From assembly GCF_036669915.1 (NCBI RefSeq), contig NC_089315.1, positions 25,125,436 through 25,189,435 on the forward strand: DNA of 64,000 bases, in the 5' to 3' direction. A model generated the notes under the pieces. The model saw only the letters and a list, made by a program, of their open reading frames with translations, made no database searches and had not been told where the DNA came from. Shown here in pieces: positions 12,202 to 24,800 of the stretch. This DNA is from Pocillopora verrucosa. Its lineage: Eukaryota; Cnidaria; Anthozoa; Scleractinia; Pocilloporidae. The position numbers and the translations under genes were made by a program. The first letter of the stretch is position 1. Every line of letters begins with the position of its first letter.

Positions 12202-13638
12202 AATCAGAACTTCTGTTTTGCACAGTCAGTGATTCCGTTGTCCATCAATAATTTGCAAGTATCACACAATCGATCGCAACGTCTCTCTTATTTAAGAGGG
12301 TCTCAATGGAGTGATGGCTGTTACGGCCAACAGTTAAAATATTTCCATTGTTGGAACCAGAAAATTAATTTACTGTTATTTTTTTCAACGAATAACGGTT
12401 ACAATTTGTCAGTTTTTACGCTTAACGACTAAATATGTTAGTCGTTTTACGGCTGACCGTTAACCCCATTGAGACCCTCAAGATAACGCCAAATAAAACG
12501 CAAAAGAGACTTGGAATTTGTTTCTGAAATAAACGATATTCAAGGTGACGCCTCTACAAACTATGAAAATATACTGCAGTTGCTCTGACACATTTCATGA
12601 TCAATTAAAAAATCAGTAGGATGAAGTATTTTCAGTTATGGAAGATTCTGGTGGAAACCTCTTCGCCGGAAAACCTTTGCGGTATATTGAATTAATATGC
12701 AAACGTGCATATTTTGTAAATTTTTCCTTAAAATTCCTTTCTAAGCTTGATAACATTTATTTCCTTCCGAATTTTCGGAGTCTGTCTCAAAGTCTGCTGT
12801 TACAAATGCCCCCTTCCCCTCCGCCGGGTCTCTCGGATAATGATTGTTTTGAAGAAATAGTCAGTGAAGAGAAATTTAAATTTATTTGAATCAATGTTCG
12901 TAATATTAAATTCGAACATAATTTATTTTTTTTCTGAATGGACCATGATTGTCGTGTTGTTCAGAGACATTCTGTTTGAGGAACTTCCATTTTGTTTCGA
13001 AAGGTAACTACTTATGTCCGTCGGTTCGTTAAAACTTTTTTTTTGTAAATGACCCAGACTCAGCAAAGTATCCTACTATTATGGTCACCGTGAGAGTTAC
13101 AGCTCCACTTTAAGGCTCGGCTAAATATATCAATATGCTAGGCAGATAGCCAAATTCGTAAAGAAAGAGACAAATATCGAATAAAACACTAAAAAAAAAA
13201 ACAACAACCAAAACAGATAAAGGACTGCAAGAGCCCATTGATGACAGAAAAGTTGTCAGCCTTTGCATATATCCTCCAAAGCCATGAACATATTTTATAT
13301 CAGTTTCGCGATTTACACTCGCAATTCTTTCTCTGTAGTTCAGTTACCGAGCTTTTTGTAAATAAAAGTTTTTTTTTACCTTAAAATCCACTGTTTGAGG
13401 AAAAATGCAGCTCAGAATATTCCTTCTGGAATTGAGACCAAACGCAAACTTGTACTTGTAACGGACAAACTGATGCCTCAGTGACTGTTCGCGAGAAAAA
13501 TTGAAAAACATTTGTTGAGGAAGTTCGTTTATTGGATCGACTATGGTGCAATTACCGGAGGAGGAGGGGAAAATTACCATCTTTAGGTTGCATCTGGATG
13601 GAACGCGTGGTTGAAGACGTTATCATCGGCGTTGATGA
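12202..13638. repeat. 1.4 kb dispersed repeat, copy 2, between direct flanks
   Basis: Direct-orientation partner of 4,069-5,483. A single-copy-like sequence, gttgatgaatttccaacc..accaaatatggt … agtgtcatttgggtaa, is present on both sides: 12,135-12,192 on the left and 13,631-13,716 on the right, with a small insertion in the right copy. The repeat therefore looks like an insertion that duplicated about 60 bp of flank, or like the product of unequal exchange. Confidence 0.7.
12296..12479. mobile_element. MITE-like foldback element, copy 2
   Basis: Same element as at 4,160-4,343, also 184 bp. The terminal gagggtctcaatgg (12,296-12,309) and ccattgagaccctc (12,466-12,479) are both perfectly kept, while the interior has several substitutions. 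Confidence 0.6.
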
Positions 13639-13902
13639 ATTTCCAACCGAACCAAATATGGTTGTCAAGTGTTAAAGTTTGTTTTTTTTTTGCGTTAATA
13701 AGTGTCATTTGGGTAACAACAACAAATGATTGTCTAAAGGATCTATTGTTTGTGAGATTATGCTGTTGAATTTAATTTGAAATGCAAAGTGGTTATTGAA
13801 CGAATCTTCCGTGCAGTTCGGTAGTTAGATAACAACGTAATATGTGACTAACACAGTCTATAGACTCTACGATTTTACGCCACTATCTGCGTCGGTGTAA
13901 AT

Positions 13903-14065
13903 ATTGTAAATATTTACGGAATTAAAGAAGCACAAACATTGATATTTTACATAATAGGATCATATTTTAGAGGCACAGAAATGGTTAAGACTATACGTAC
14001 GCACTCATCACATAGGATCAGAATTGTAAATATTTACGGAATTAAAGAAGCAAAAACATTGATAT
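13903..14065. repeat. 43 bp direct repeat pair beside a 53 bp block reused in gene A
   Basis: attgtaaatatttacggaat… occurs at 13,903-13,945 and again at 14,023-14,065 with a single difference. The intervening block at 13,942-13,994 (atattttacataataggatc…) recurs at 14,970-15,022 inside intron 10 of gene A, with five or so substitutions. Confidence 0.7.
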
Positions 14066-14409
14066 GTGAGAATTAAGTGACCAACGCATGTGACAGAACT
14101 ACGTAAGGAAAACTTGGCTTTCTTTTTGCTGTGGTTCAATTGTGTCCTTGGTTGAATTTTATCTTCCTCTTTTAAGGTTGTGGTAACCGATCATCATCAT
14201 GTCACACCGATTTAACGAATCATGTTAATTAAAGTCATACAGACACGTCAGTCACGTCAATCCTTAGCGGGACCACCAAGATAAGTTGCAAATACGTTCT
14301 CAATTGAAAGGGTATTGGTAGCAGTTTTGTCTCTAACAAACTATGCATAAAAAAATCTTCATTCACTTGGATGTTTATTTGTACCCAATTCATTGACCAG
14401 CTCCCAGTT

Positions 14410-14610
14410 GGCTTGTTAGCTCAATTGGTAGAGCGCTGCACCGGTATCGCAGAGGTCATGGGTTCAAATCCCGTACGGGCCTGAATTTTTTTTCAGGTCC
14501 TATTTACAACTACTCTTTTCAGTACTGTTCTTAGCTGCGAGGATCTCCTAATTTCATCTCTCCACCGCAGTGCAAATATGTGAAATTTTCATATATCTAA
14601 AATCTTCAAA
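14410..14610 (+). mobile_element. tRNA-derived SINE (threonine-type head)
   Basis: Bases 14,410-14,482 fold as a tRNA. The acceptor stem pairs ggcttgt with acgggcc through G-U wobbles. There is an A-box tagctcaattgg, an anticodon arm whose loop would read GGT (Thr), and a T-arm/B-box ggttcaaatcc. Position 33 is C rather than U, so it is probably not a working tRNA. The head is followed directly by a T-run and a non-tRNA body (tcaggtcctatttacaacta … ccaccgcagtgcaaat), as in a SINE. It lies just 3' of gene A's stop codon, opposite to that gene, and could fall within its 3' UTR. Confidence 0.7.
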
Positions 14611-14665
14611 CTATGCATAGTTCAAATAAGAAAACACCGATGAATACGCAATAGAACAAAAGAAA

Positions 14666-17600
14666 TTACAGTTTTGTGTCTTCGGGATAAGAATGCACAG
14701 TAGCGATGAAAGATGTTTGATTTTCATCGTGGCGGACGTCTGGAATTGCTTCACTTTGACGTGGATGCTGAGGAATATCCAACGACGATTGGTCAGCTTG
14801 AGCCTCGGCATCCTGGAAGCCTACATAGGAGATTTGGCATAAGGACGTTATGGATCAGAAAACTTGCAACGTCGTGTGGCTGTTAGGGAAAAAGGTGGAC
14901 GTACTCTAAAACACTCCTAACGTACACTCTGCTTCATTAAAGAAAAAAACATTTTTTATTTTCATGGTCATATTTTACATGATAGGATGATATTTTAGAG
15001 GCGCAGAAATGATTAAGACTATTTTTTACTTAAACGAAGCGCGGTACGCACTTATTCTCTCTATTATAGAGCTAGCCTAGAATAAAGTATACACATTGAC
15101 GATGTTACCTTTACTTTTGCTGTGAGCTCTTGACGGTTGGAAAAGCAAAACCAGTAGGGATCCAATGAGAGTCAATATTCCAGGCGCCAGTGCAAACACA
15201 TGTCGCACGTAGTTGCCAACCGCCTCATTTGAGCTGATTCTGAATTGAGAGAATTAAAGTGCGTTGATAAAAATTTAAGGATAACTAAAAGTTTAGAGCT
15301 GTAACCATATTTGTGAAATTGCGCCTAAAAACACAGAAGAACTAGAAAATCATTTGTACCGTAGAAACTTAGGATTCTTGTCAATTCGGTAGGTTCGCCA
15401 ACTACCCATTGCAACTTTGAAAGGAATATACGGTATTTAAATTATTTGTATGACGACTTGATAATGGCGTACCAACCTTTCTCTTGGGTAAAATTCCTGT
15501 ATGCCAATGATAAATGTACCGCCTGAAAGTCTCGCAATTACAGTAATAATGGCAAAAACTGATCCACTGGTTTCCTAGAAGATAAGGATCCTACTGTTGC
15601 GTTATTGGACAGGAGACTTTATCCGCACAGTGTCTCTCTACACCAATGGATCCAGCGTCGTGTCATTGAAACCAGACATTTCACCAGGGATCACCATGTT
15701 AGTATTTACTACTACGAGAGGGCTAAGTTGTCCGGGTTATTGGTTAGAGCACAGCTCTCAACTTTTTTCAACACTAAAATTTCTTTACATACCGATGTTT
15801 GTTTGTAGTAATTCCAACTTTTGGACTGTTTAATGAATGGCTTGTCAGAAAAAGAACCTTTGAGATGATTTAATTTCATTGTTTCCAAAAACAAAGAAAT
15901 TCGTTTTACAACACTAACCTTATTTTCTCCAATCACCTCTGTAATGAAGACAAGTGCCATGACGTCCATAACGGAAAGACCACTTCCCATTATAACCATC
16001 ACTGCATAAGCTGATTGCTTGGTGGAGACAGTCTGAAAATAGCTCCAAACAGAACAGCCCATCACCAGGGAACCCGCCAAAAGGTAACTCCACTAAATGT
16101 CGAAACCAAAGTAGAAATGACGCTTAGAAGACTTTATATACGCATTCAACCTTATTGAAGCTTATTTTACAAGATTTTCATTTTTCTCGCGATGTTAAAA
16201 CGTGCAGATCAGGAACTGACCCTAGAGAGATGAATGAGCGCACCAATGCATTAAAAACAATTTACTTCAATTTACAAAAAATAAAAAAATAAGTCAAACT
16301 TGGGAATGCTAAGGTAAAAAGTATCAGTTAATTATGGGAAAAATCTTACCATCATACCTTACTTCCAATCTTCCTGTTCAGGCTGTTGCAGAATAAACTT
16401 GAGAAAGTGGCGCTGATCAGGAGAATAAGTGGGAAATAGGCGATGGCTTCCTTGTATGAGACAAAAAAAAAGCGGTGAACATAAAACAAATAAACACTAC
16501 AAACTATGAAATGAAGTGAAGGGATAAGAGAAGATTCGACTATTATACCTTTGCAAATAGCAGCCTCTCTGTAAGGAACAACGGTAAGTAATTGTATACA
16601 GCGTTCTGCGCAAGGCGTGAACTTGTGAATATAATGGCTACCTGAGAAGGACACACGGCACAGAAAAGGAGAAAGTTAAAATTAAAAGTCTTCAACGTGG
16701 AAATAAACTAGATAGCAATGTGTTTGGTCTTACCCTATACAGGTTTGGATCTCTCAGCCAATCTTTGATTCTTTTTGGACGTTTTCTCTCAGTTGGAAGA
16801 ATTTCCGAAAGAACAGGAAGACTATGTAGATCAGGATTATCATCTAAAGCTGCCGATTCTCTTGTGTTATCTTCGGCGCAATCTTGTGCCAAATAGCTCT
16901 GAGCACTTTCACTGAGGATCTTTCCGTCTTTAGGCAAGTCCTCAAGACTTAATTTCTTCTGTGTCCCCTCATCCATTGAAGGAATATTGGAAAGTCCTGG
17001 CTCATCAAAAGTCACAGACTTCTTCTGGTTTTTAACGGTAGTGCGTATAAAGTTTTCTTTTTCCGAATCATCAATTGTATCATATTCAGATCCCAAGTTT
17101 AATACGCTATTACGACCATTAACTGAAGTCATCACGATAGCATGTTTTCTTTGCTTACGTTTGGACAAAATGGATGTTTCTAGGGTGCCCGGGAACTTTT
17201 CTTCTACACCATCTCCCGCCTCTTCGTCGACAGCTTTATTGTTGTTGGGCATTTTCCATGTATCCTCTTCACGAAAGGTTTCGTTCTCTTCATGTCTGCA
17301 GCACTCTTTATCGGCTAGATACCTTTCATGCTCATTGTCTGCTGAAACTTGGTGTTCAATGCCGACAGTGAGTTTAGGTTGCTCCTCCTCCTCCTCATGT
17401 CCTAGTCTTGACAGAAGTCCGTCGAAAACCCGCATCATCAAACTTTTCTTACGTTCACGATCTAATTGTTGTACTTCTAAGACCATACGTTTTTTTGTAT
17501 CCACTCTTTCTGGGTCCTTCGTTTCTTCCTCGAAGACGGGTTTATATCGAGCATGAACAATGTAGTTATCCCCTTCAGAAAATATAGCAGCGACAAACTT

Positions 17601-19553
17601 CTGCAATACACTTTTTTTTCTATTATGCAGCTCTCGACTTTGGCTTTCTTCCCAATCGTTCATCTCTTGCTTATAATTTTCCAACTGAGACGATGCCATG
17701 ATCATGTCCACAAATCTATGAGCAAGGCTGTCTTGGAGAGAACCTTAAACATTAGAAAAAAGACAAAATCATTTATAAACAGCAACATGTTGCAAGGAGC
17801 TAGATTTGAAGCTGACTTCTCGAACGAGACTGACGTTATTTTGTATGACGAGTAAAGACTTGCCTGCGTTCTCACTTCCCAAAGGTGTTGTTACAAATAT
17901 CCCAGGAGTGTTCTACAATGAAGGAAAATGTCAGTTTGAGTTCGTCTATTCCACAACCATCTAGTCAAATAGTACATACAGCATTTTTCAAAATGCCTTT
18001 ATATGCACTGCCTGCAACAATCTAGTTACCCAAATACGAGGGTTCCAAAACTAGGATATGAAATAAAAAGTATTTACCAATAAAGTAGAAGTCATTTACG
18101 GTAAGATATGCATGATTCAAACAGAGATCCACCAAAATGTTTGATTGCATTGATCAATGACTTTGAATTTATCAAAAGGTTTTTCCATTCAGGTTTTGAC
18201 CTACCAAAATACCCGATAATCTGCTCCTTCTTCTCAAACGTTTCTGATGCTCCTTTGTGCTGCCAATGAGAAAGACGGTTACAAAGAGGACTCCAGTTCC
18301 AGTAGCAATCCACGAGAGATACTGCAAATTCAAAGAGAGTAAAATTACAATTGTAGGGGAAATTTCAGAAGAAAAAATGGAGACACTACTTCACTTTTCT
18401 TTCTCTCGCCATTTTGAAACCAACGATTTCATTTGAGTGAGGCAAAGGAAAATAAGGCATTTCCTGAAGTTTTGGATTCCCTTTCAGGCGAAGCTTTTTT
18501 CAAAATAAATTATTGAGAGCTGCTACTAACCGCAAAATCTGACAGGCTGTCAGGTCCAAGAGCAGCTGCATTGTCTTGTCCCAGAAGGCTCCAGGCGATG
18601 GCGTATATGTAAATACCACTCAGGAAGCGAAATACAGTCCTTAATGACCCGATTACGAGACAGGAAAATATTATTGTCAGATATCACGAGCAACATCATT
18701 GCGGAACACAAGACATCAAATTGACATTCATTATAACACCCCACCACCATTTATTACAATACGCCTGAGAAACTTTCCGATAGTAAATAAACTAATCAAT
18801 AAAAACTTCTCATTTAAGTGGCTTAGTCATTGAACTGAATTGCTTTATCATTATCAGCTTATTTCATGATATTGTGGGGCAAAAATAATCAAACTTGATC
18901 CTAAACATCCACCCGTCGTAATACTTCAGTAAATTTGGCATTTTTTACACAGCGGTGAGGAAAACTCAACGACATATTCGTGTTAGCTTCTGTACACGGA
19001 TGAGACAGACAGGCATGCATTGCAAAGTAAGATATTTCAAATACGACGTAAATTATACAAACTCAAACAAATTATTCAGAACAAACCTAAGTGCGCCAAG
19101 AATTGTGAACTCTTCTACAGACTCGACAACAGCTGTGATGAAAGCCATGTGATTTATCTCTACCATGTTGAAACATATGTTTACCAACGCCGAGAAGAAT
19201 CCGAAGTAAAAGAGGGGAAGCCAGCTTTGATGGTTGCCAGCACAAAGAAAGCACCGATTGAACAAAAGAGGAAGTGCGACGGCCATGACGACTGTTGCCA
19301 AAAGATGCCAAGATTTTCGCCTGCCAATCCTCTTTGAAAGAAACGGTAAGTTTACTAGATCACCAAGATACCCAGTAATTGGAGAGAATAATGCGTCTGC
19401 AATTTCTCCAATAAGTATAATTAGTCCTGCTTCTGAGGCTGAAAGTTCAACAACTTTCATGAAGAATAAAAGCTCAAATGACTGGAGGAGCTGTCGGTAG
19501 AAGTCGTTGAATACATTTCCAACTGCACACGATAACCTTACCCAAACGCGCAT
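14666..19553 (-). CDS. MFSD12-like: MFSD12-like transporter, gene A (831 aa, 11 exons)
   Basis: Exons: 19,087-19,553; 18,531-18,639; 18,205-18,321; 17,864-17,912; 16,734-17,743; 16,549-16,641; 16,358-16,450; 15,919-16,092; 15,477-15,574; 15,109-15,239; 14,666-14,820. All joints are in frame. By family resemblance it is a 12-span MFS carrier of the lysosomal cysteine importer group; its substrate is not shown. Exon 1 carries TM1-4, with NVFND, GYLGD (61-65) and GRRKSWH (77-83), the MFS motif A. Exon 2 holds TM5 and exon 3 TM6. Exons 4-5 are a 350-residue charged insert with KKSVTF, ending in IKDWLRDPNLY. Exons 6-10 carry TM7-12, and the tail ends EDTKL. The start follows the homologous MR of the paralogs; an upstream in-frame extension is open but not conserved. 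Intron 4 uses a GC donor (g|gcaagt). Confidence 0.85.
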
Positions 19554-21862
19554 CTTAAAATAACGCAGGAAGAATCTTGCGGCCGAGCTCAATCCATTCC
19601 GTATCATCAAACTGACCCCGACCGTAAAATTAAATACAGCGGAATGGTTAAAGAGATACAGCTTACAAAATGGCTTCCAAAGAGCCCTTGGTAGAAGAAA
19701 TGAAAGACGGCGATGGATGCTATCTCGGCCCGCCAAAATCTTACTCTGCCCATAGAATCATACAAAACAATGCGTGTCAAAATGTGTCTTTTGGAGACAA
19801 TGGAACTATCCCTAGATAGAGACAATAGAACCATTCCTAGATACTCAATAGAATGAAATCAACGTACTGATCCTCGTTTCATTGATTCCTTCTGGGTGGA
19901 GAATTTCTGAAAAACTTCATAGGAACACGATGCTTTCAGTTCGATGCTGAAAAGCGTGAAATTCAAGCATAAAATGCTTCCAAATTAATTTTGTGACTTT
20001 TACATTCAAGGTAATGCCCACTCATTCAGTAAAGACGGAGTTATTAACCGTGAATTGCCGCATGACTAGATCTGGTTGTTGGAAAGGTATCAACTCTCTA
20101 AAGATGGGCGGTTAATTACCCAAACAAATATTGTTATTTGCATAACTGATTGTTATAACGTGTGTACAATACATCTAGAACTTTCGCGTTCTTTACCCCA
20201 ATCCCATGACATGCTAGCTTATAGTTCAGCTCCCTACCAAGAACACAGAAAGCGATTCTAAATTAAACTATCAGCAATATAGAACTCATTTAGATCTTGA
20301 ATTCTGCTTTGTTTTATCGACTGAGTTGATTACGTAAATTGGCTACCGTAAAGAGTTTCAAAGCTGACGTTTCGAGCGTTAGCCCTTGGTCAGAGCCCTT
20401 CGCTTTGAAACTCTTTATGGTGGCCAATTTACATTATTCGACCCAATTGACTGTAAATACATGAAAATCATACATGTGAACTCCGGATAACTCAGTTGAT
20501 AAAAACAAAATTATCTTGTTACAGTTTGCTTCTTTTTTAAGAACGCTGATTATGAAATCAGTTTTGTAAAGTGCCTTGAGAATATTGTTGCTAATGAGAC
20601 AAATCCCATGACCCTAATGGATTGTGCCCTTCAGACATTGGCATTTTATCAATTATAAGTGTATGGAAATTACTCTAGCGTGCCTTACTTGAAAAACAAA
20701 AAGTTAAGAAAGTGGCTTCATTGGAATCAAGAGTTATCGCTTTTTTAATATCCGGAGGAATACATGGAAAGCGAGTGGTTCAAATGCAAACTTCCATCCA
20801 AGCTGCAAGTTGTATAATTGTTACTGATAAGGATCATGGATGGTTAAATATAACATAAGTTCAAAATAGCTGTTCGAATCGACAACTACGGTAGACGAAA
20901 TGCAATTGTAAACCTTGTGATGATTATCCACCTCTGTTGTCTTACTGGCTTCAATCACGGCGATCAGGGTTTATATAACTGATAGACATCATTATCTTCG
21001 CAATGTTAGTCTTGTAGATCTATCTTAACTGTAAGCACCATACAATTTAATATACAACTATTTTGGGATCTAGCAAAGCAGCAGTATGAGGATAAAAACA
21101 ATTGTTAATATTATTTGTACAGTTTAAGGAAATACTGCTCAAAGACTCTTTGACAGATCATAGCTGAAGATCATGAGGAAGGTTCAAGATTCTGCCCTTT
21201 GCAATTTAGAATCGCGCTACTTGCACACGGGACGCATGAACCCATCACGAATTCAAAAAAACAGTAATTGTGCGCGCGTAAAAACATCTAGAATATTCGG
21301 CGTTACTCTTCACCGAAATCGACATGAAAGGATTAAAATCTGACTTTAGATTACTAAAAAACTTTAAGAGACTTAAAAAAGTAGTAACCATTAATAATCC
21401 TCTAAAAGCTACTGATTTCCAGGAACTTCCGGTTCAGAAAAAAAAACTGAGTAAAAGTGAGTGCATCGTGCATCCAAATTATTTGTTACATTCAGGAAAC
21501 ATTTAAGACGACGCATTTTTACTGGAATGGCCATTCAAAAAGAATCTGATCAAATGTTCCCTACCTATTTCACGTACAGATCTAGAGGAGGTATGAGTTA
21601 ATAAAAATTGATAACAGCTAACAATGAGTTGAATGGTATGAACTTAGAATACTATTTCCACGTCATTCAGAGATTGTAAAATTATTTTTTGATTATAATA
21701 TGTTTGTGATATATAATTTTATTAACCCCTTCTTCCCAACACCGAGAAAGATCAGTCACAAATACTTATTTTGATAGAAATGTTGTCCTTGAACAAACTT
21801 TGTAACGAGCTTTTGAATGGTCGGTTAAACATCGCCGACACATAATAAACTAGTGGAAGGAA
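19554..21862. other. Intergenic sequence between genes A and B
   Basis: No gene recognised. Gene B's 3' end lies at the right edge; a possible polyadenylation signal (aataaa on the minus strand) is at 21,718-21,723, about 140 bases past its stop. A foldback is annotated separately at 20,334-20,432. Short frames at 20,076-20,261 and 21,324-21,506 have no support. Confidence 0.5.
20334..20432. repeat. Foldback element with 30 bp arms
   Basis: The left arm gtaaattggctaccgtaaag… (20,334-20,363) pairs with the right arm …ggtggccaatttac (20,403-20,432) with two mismatches, around a 39 base loop. Its right arm and loop are related to the sequence that recurs at 32.1, 32.3, 43.3, 43.5 and 55.0 kb (gaaacgtcagctttgaaact… ggccaatttacattatcaac). 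This looks like one dispersed element family. Confidence 0.75.
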
Positions 21863-24800
21863 TTAAAGTTTTGTGTCTTCAGAAAAAGAAAGCTCCGAAG
21901 CGCTGGAAGAATTTTGATTTTCATCCAAGCAGACATTTGGCGTTGTCTCAATTTCACACGTACACTGAGGAACTTGGCCGTCACACGATGATTGGTCAGC
22001 TTGATCCTCGATACTCTGTGAGCCTTAACAGGTGAAATGGCAGAAGGTAAGCTTATGCATCGGAAATGATACAAACACATGAGGCTGTAATAGAACATCA
22101 TGTCCTCTTTATGAAACACTGTGAAGGATATCATTCAACACACAACAACCTCTTAAATTACCAGAGGAGTAACTTAAAACATTACAATATGAAATTGCAT
22201 AGCCCCTTTCATTTCAAAGTAAGATATTGTCTGCACATCCTGAAAAGGCTAAGACCGATTTCTTAAAGATATGGGAGTGTCATGCACTTCTTCTAAACGA
22301 TGATATTTTAGCCCAAGAAGCAAACTACAGCAAAACATTTGTGTTTTTACCTTTATTTTTGAAGGAAACTTCTGATGGTTGAAAAAGCAAAACCAACATG
22401 GATCCGACCAAAGTTAACGTCCCAGGCGTCATCGCAAACACATATTGCACGTAGTTGCCAACCGCCATATTTGAGCTGGTTTGAAACGAGAGGGGGAAAT
22501 TAAGCAAATCAGAACATTACAGGCTTTCGAAGATGATTAAAAGTTTGATGTCGCTACGGTATTTTCATATGATACAGAAAGTGGACTCGACCAAGAAAAT
22601 TTGCGCTGGTTTGAATCGAGAGGAGAATTTTTAGCCAATCAGAACATTACATAAGTGATTAATAATGGTAATTGAACGAGTGGAGTGCAATTTGTATAGG
22701 TAATTGCATGATTTCGAGTGCAATTTGGGATGGATCAGCACGAATAAATTTTTCAAAGGCTATAGCTATATTTTGAAAAAAATTTAAAAGAATTTAAAAT
22801 AACTGGTTATACAAGCAAAAATGACTCTGTTTTCCGTTTCAGTTGTCTTTATTAGTGGTGTGGTTGTGGCTCACCAGTGCGGCTCCTTGCCTTTATATTT
22901 TCTTTGTTGCGGAGAGTTGGGGCTTGTTCCTCTAGAATTTGCTTCGAATTATAAACCTCTCTCGCGAATAATTGAGCGTTTGTATTCTTTTTCTGTTAGG
23001 TATCGGTCGAATTGTTACGAAAAACTCGAGAATTTTATTTTTTTGCATTCTCTCTCAAACTCTGAGAAAATGTTACTTTCTCCTCACCTGTCCTCCTGTT
23101 TGTTTTTTTGTGCTTTCGTGATTTAGCTGTCAGTAAATTTAATTTCAACTTTTTGCTCTCAATTTCAATTTTCTGCAATGCTTGAGATTAATTTACGTGC
23201 TCTCAGCCAATGAGCATGCTGAAATTTTTGCATGTGTATGATTAGGCCTGAAATCATACGCATGGTTTAAAAATCAAATGAGCGCGAGCTAGAGCATAAA
23301 ATGGTGCGATTTGTCAATAAATCGCACCGATGGGAACCCATCAGATTGCAAGGGTCACCAGCTATTTCAAAATAGATGTAGTAAATTAAAAAAGTTTTAT
23401 GCGTGTACGATATTTTCATATGGTGCAAAAAAGTGGATTCGACCAAGAACATAGCAGGCATTTCCCTCTGCAAAGTGGGCCAAAAGAAAAGTCTGATGTT
23501 TAGTTAGAGCTTTTGTAACCTTAGAATTTCGTATATTGTCCATATTAGTACAAGTCTATTTTCTTGTAACGTGACCTGTCGATCATACGTGGCTGACTGA
23601 CCTTTCTTCTGGGTAAAATTTCTGTATACAAATGATAAGTCCACCGCTTGAAATTCTAGCGATCACAGTTACAATGGCAAACACTGATCCACTGGTTTCC
23701 TGAAATTGACAATTTATTGACCGAAATTATATACGATAGTGTAGAGCTAAAGGCGGCGGACTTTGGGTCTAATCATCCAGGTTCAAACGCTGGCTAGTGG
23801 TAGTATTTATAATGTACATTCCTGCACAGGAAATAACATTTCCCGGTGCCTCCCTCAACTCAGAAGTGTAAGAAACTGTCAGGGAGAACTGGCGAAATAC
23901 TTAGGATAATTTTCTAGGGGAATAAGCAATAATTATAGTCGCCTCATGTTGCTTAGGCTGCGATACTGCTACACACTCCTTAGTTCGGACTACCTGGTAG
24001 CAGACTAATTGTCTAATATTTTTTTTTCTCGTTGACTTCATTATGTTACCGATGATTTCTAAAATTAGTTCCAACACCGCTAGTGATTACTCATCATGCG
24101 GTCGATGGGAGAGCTTGTTACGAGGAAATTGTTTTAGGGGTTCTCATATCAACTGTTTCCAAAAAACCATTAATTTAGTTTAACGATGGTAACACCAACC
24201 TTATTTTCTCCAATCAGTTCTGTGATGAAGACAAGTGCCATGACGTACATAACTGACAAACCGCTTCCTATCATTACTACAGGCGCATAGGTTGACTGAT
24301 TGGGGGAGACGGTCAGAAAATAGCTCCAAACGGCACCACCCATTACAAGGAAAGCCGCCAGTAAAAAGCTCCACTTATTTTCGCGACCAATTAAAAAAAT
24401 TGAAATTTAGTAGACTCACACAATTAAGTAGGGCTTATTTTGGGAAACGTCACTTTTCTCTGTACTTAAAAAAACGAAAATTCACTGATTTATTACTTGG
24501 CAAGGGTACCAATAAGCAATGACCAATGGATTTATGGTAACAAGCAGTTTGGACATCAATTTGGAAATAGGCCTAGGGTCACACAATCCCCTTGATAGAA
24601 GATAACTGTTCATTATGAGACTTATCTAATGGCCATACCTTACTTCCGATCTTCCTACAAAGTCTGTTACATATCAAACTTGACAAGGAGCCACTGACAA
24701 GGAGAATAAGTGGGATATAAGCGATAGCTTCCTGATAAGAGGGAAAAAACACAGTGAAATCACACCCATTCATTTTGTAAGCAAGTGAACATTGCATATT

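Noticed and set aside
14410..14482. Functional tRNA-Thr(GGT)
   Set aside because: It folds well, but C at position 33, wobble pairs in the acceptor stem and a SINE-type body right after the T-run make a retroposed element more likely than a working tRNA gene.
16987..17556. 189-codon open frame on the plus strand
   Set aside because: It is exactly antisense to the large exon 5 of gene A, whose minus-strand frame is supported by four paralogs and splice sites. Similar antisense frames appear opposite exon 5 of C, D and E.
19554..19736. 61-residue N-terminal extension of gene A
   Set aside because: The frame is open but has no counterpart in B-E. The conserved start is the MR at 19,553, directly before the TM1 block.
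22821..23126. 101-codon plus-strand frame in intron 9 of gene B
   Set aside because: It lies in an apparently inserted repetitive block, opposite to the gene, with no homologue in the other four genes.
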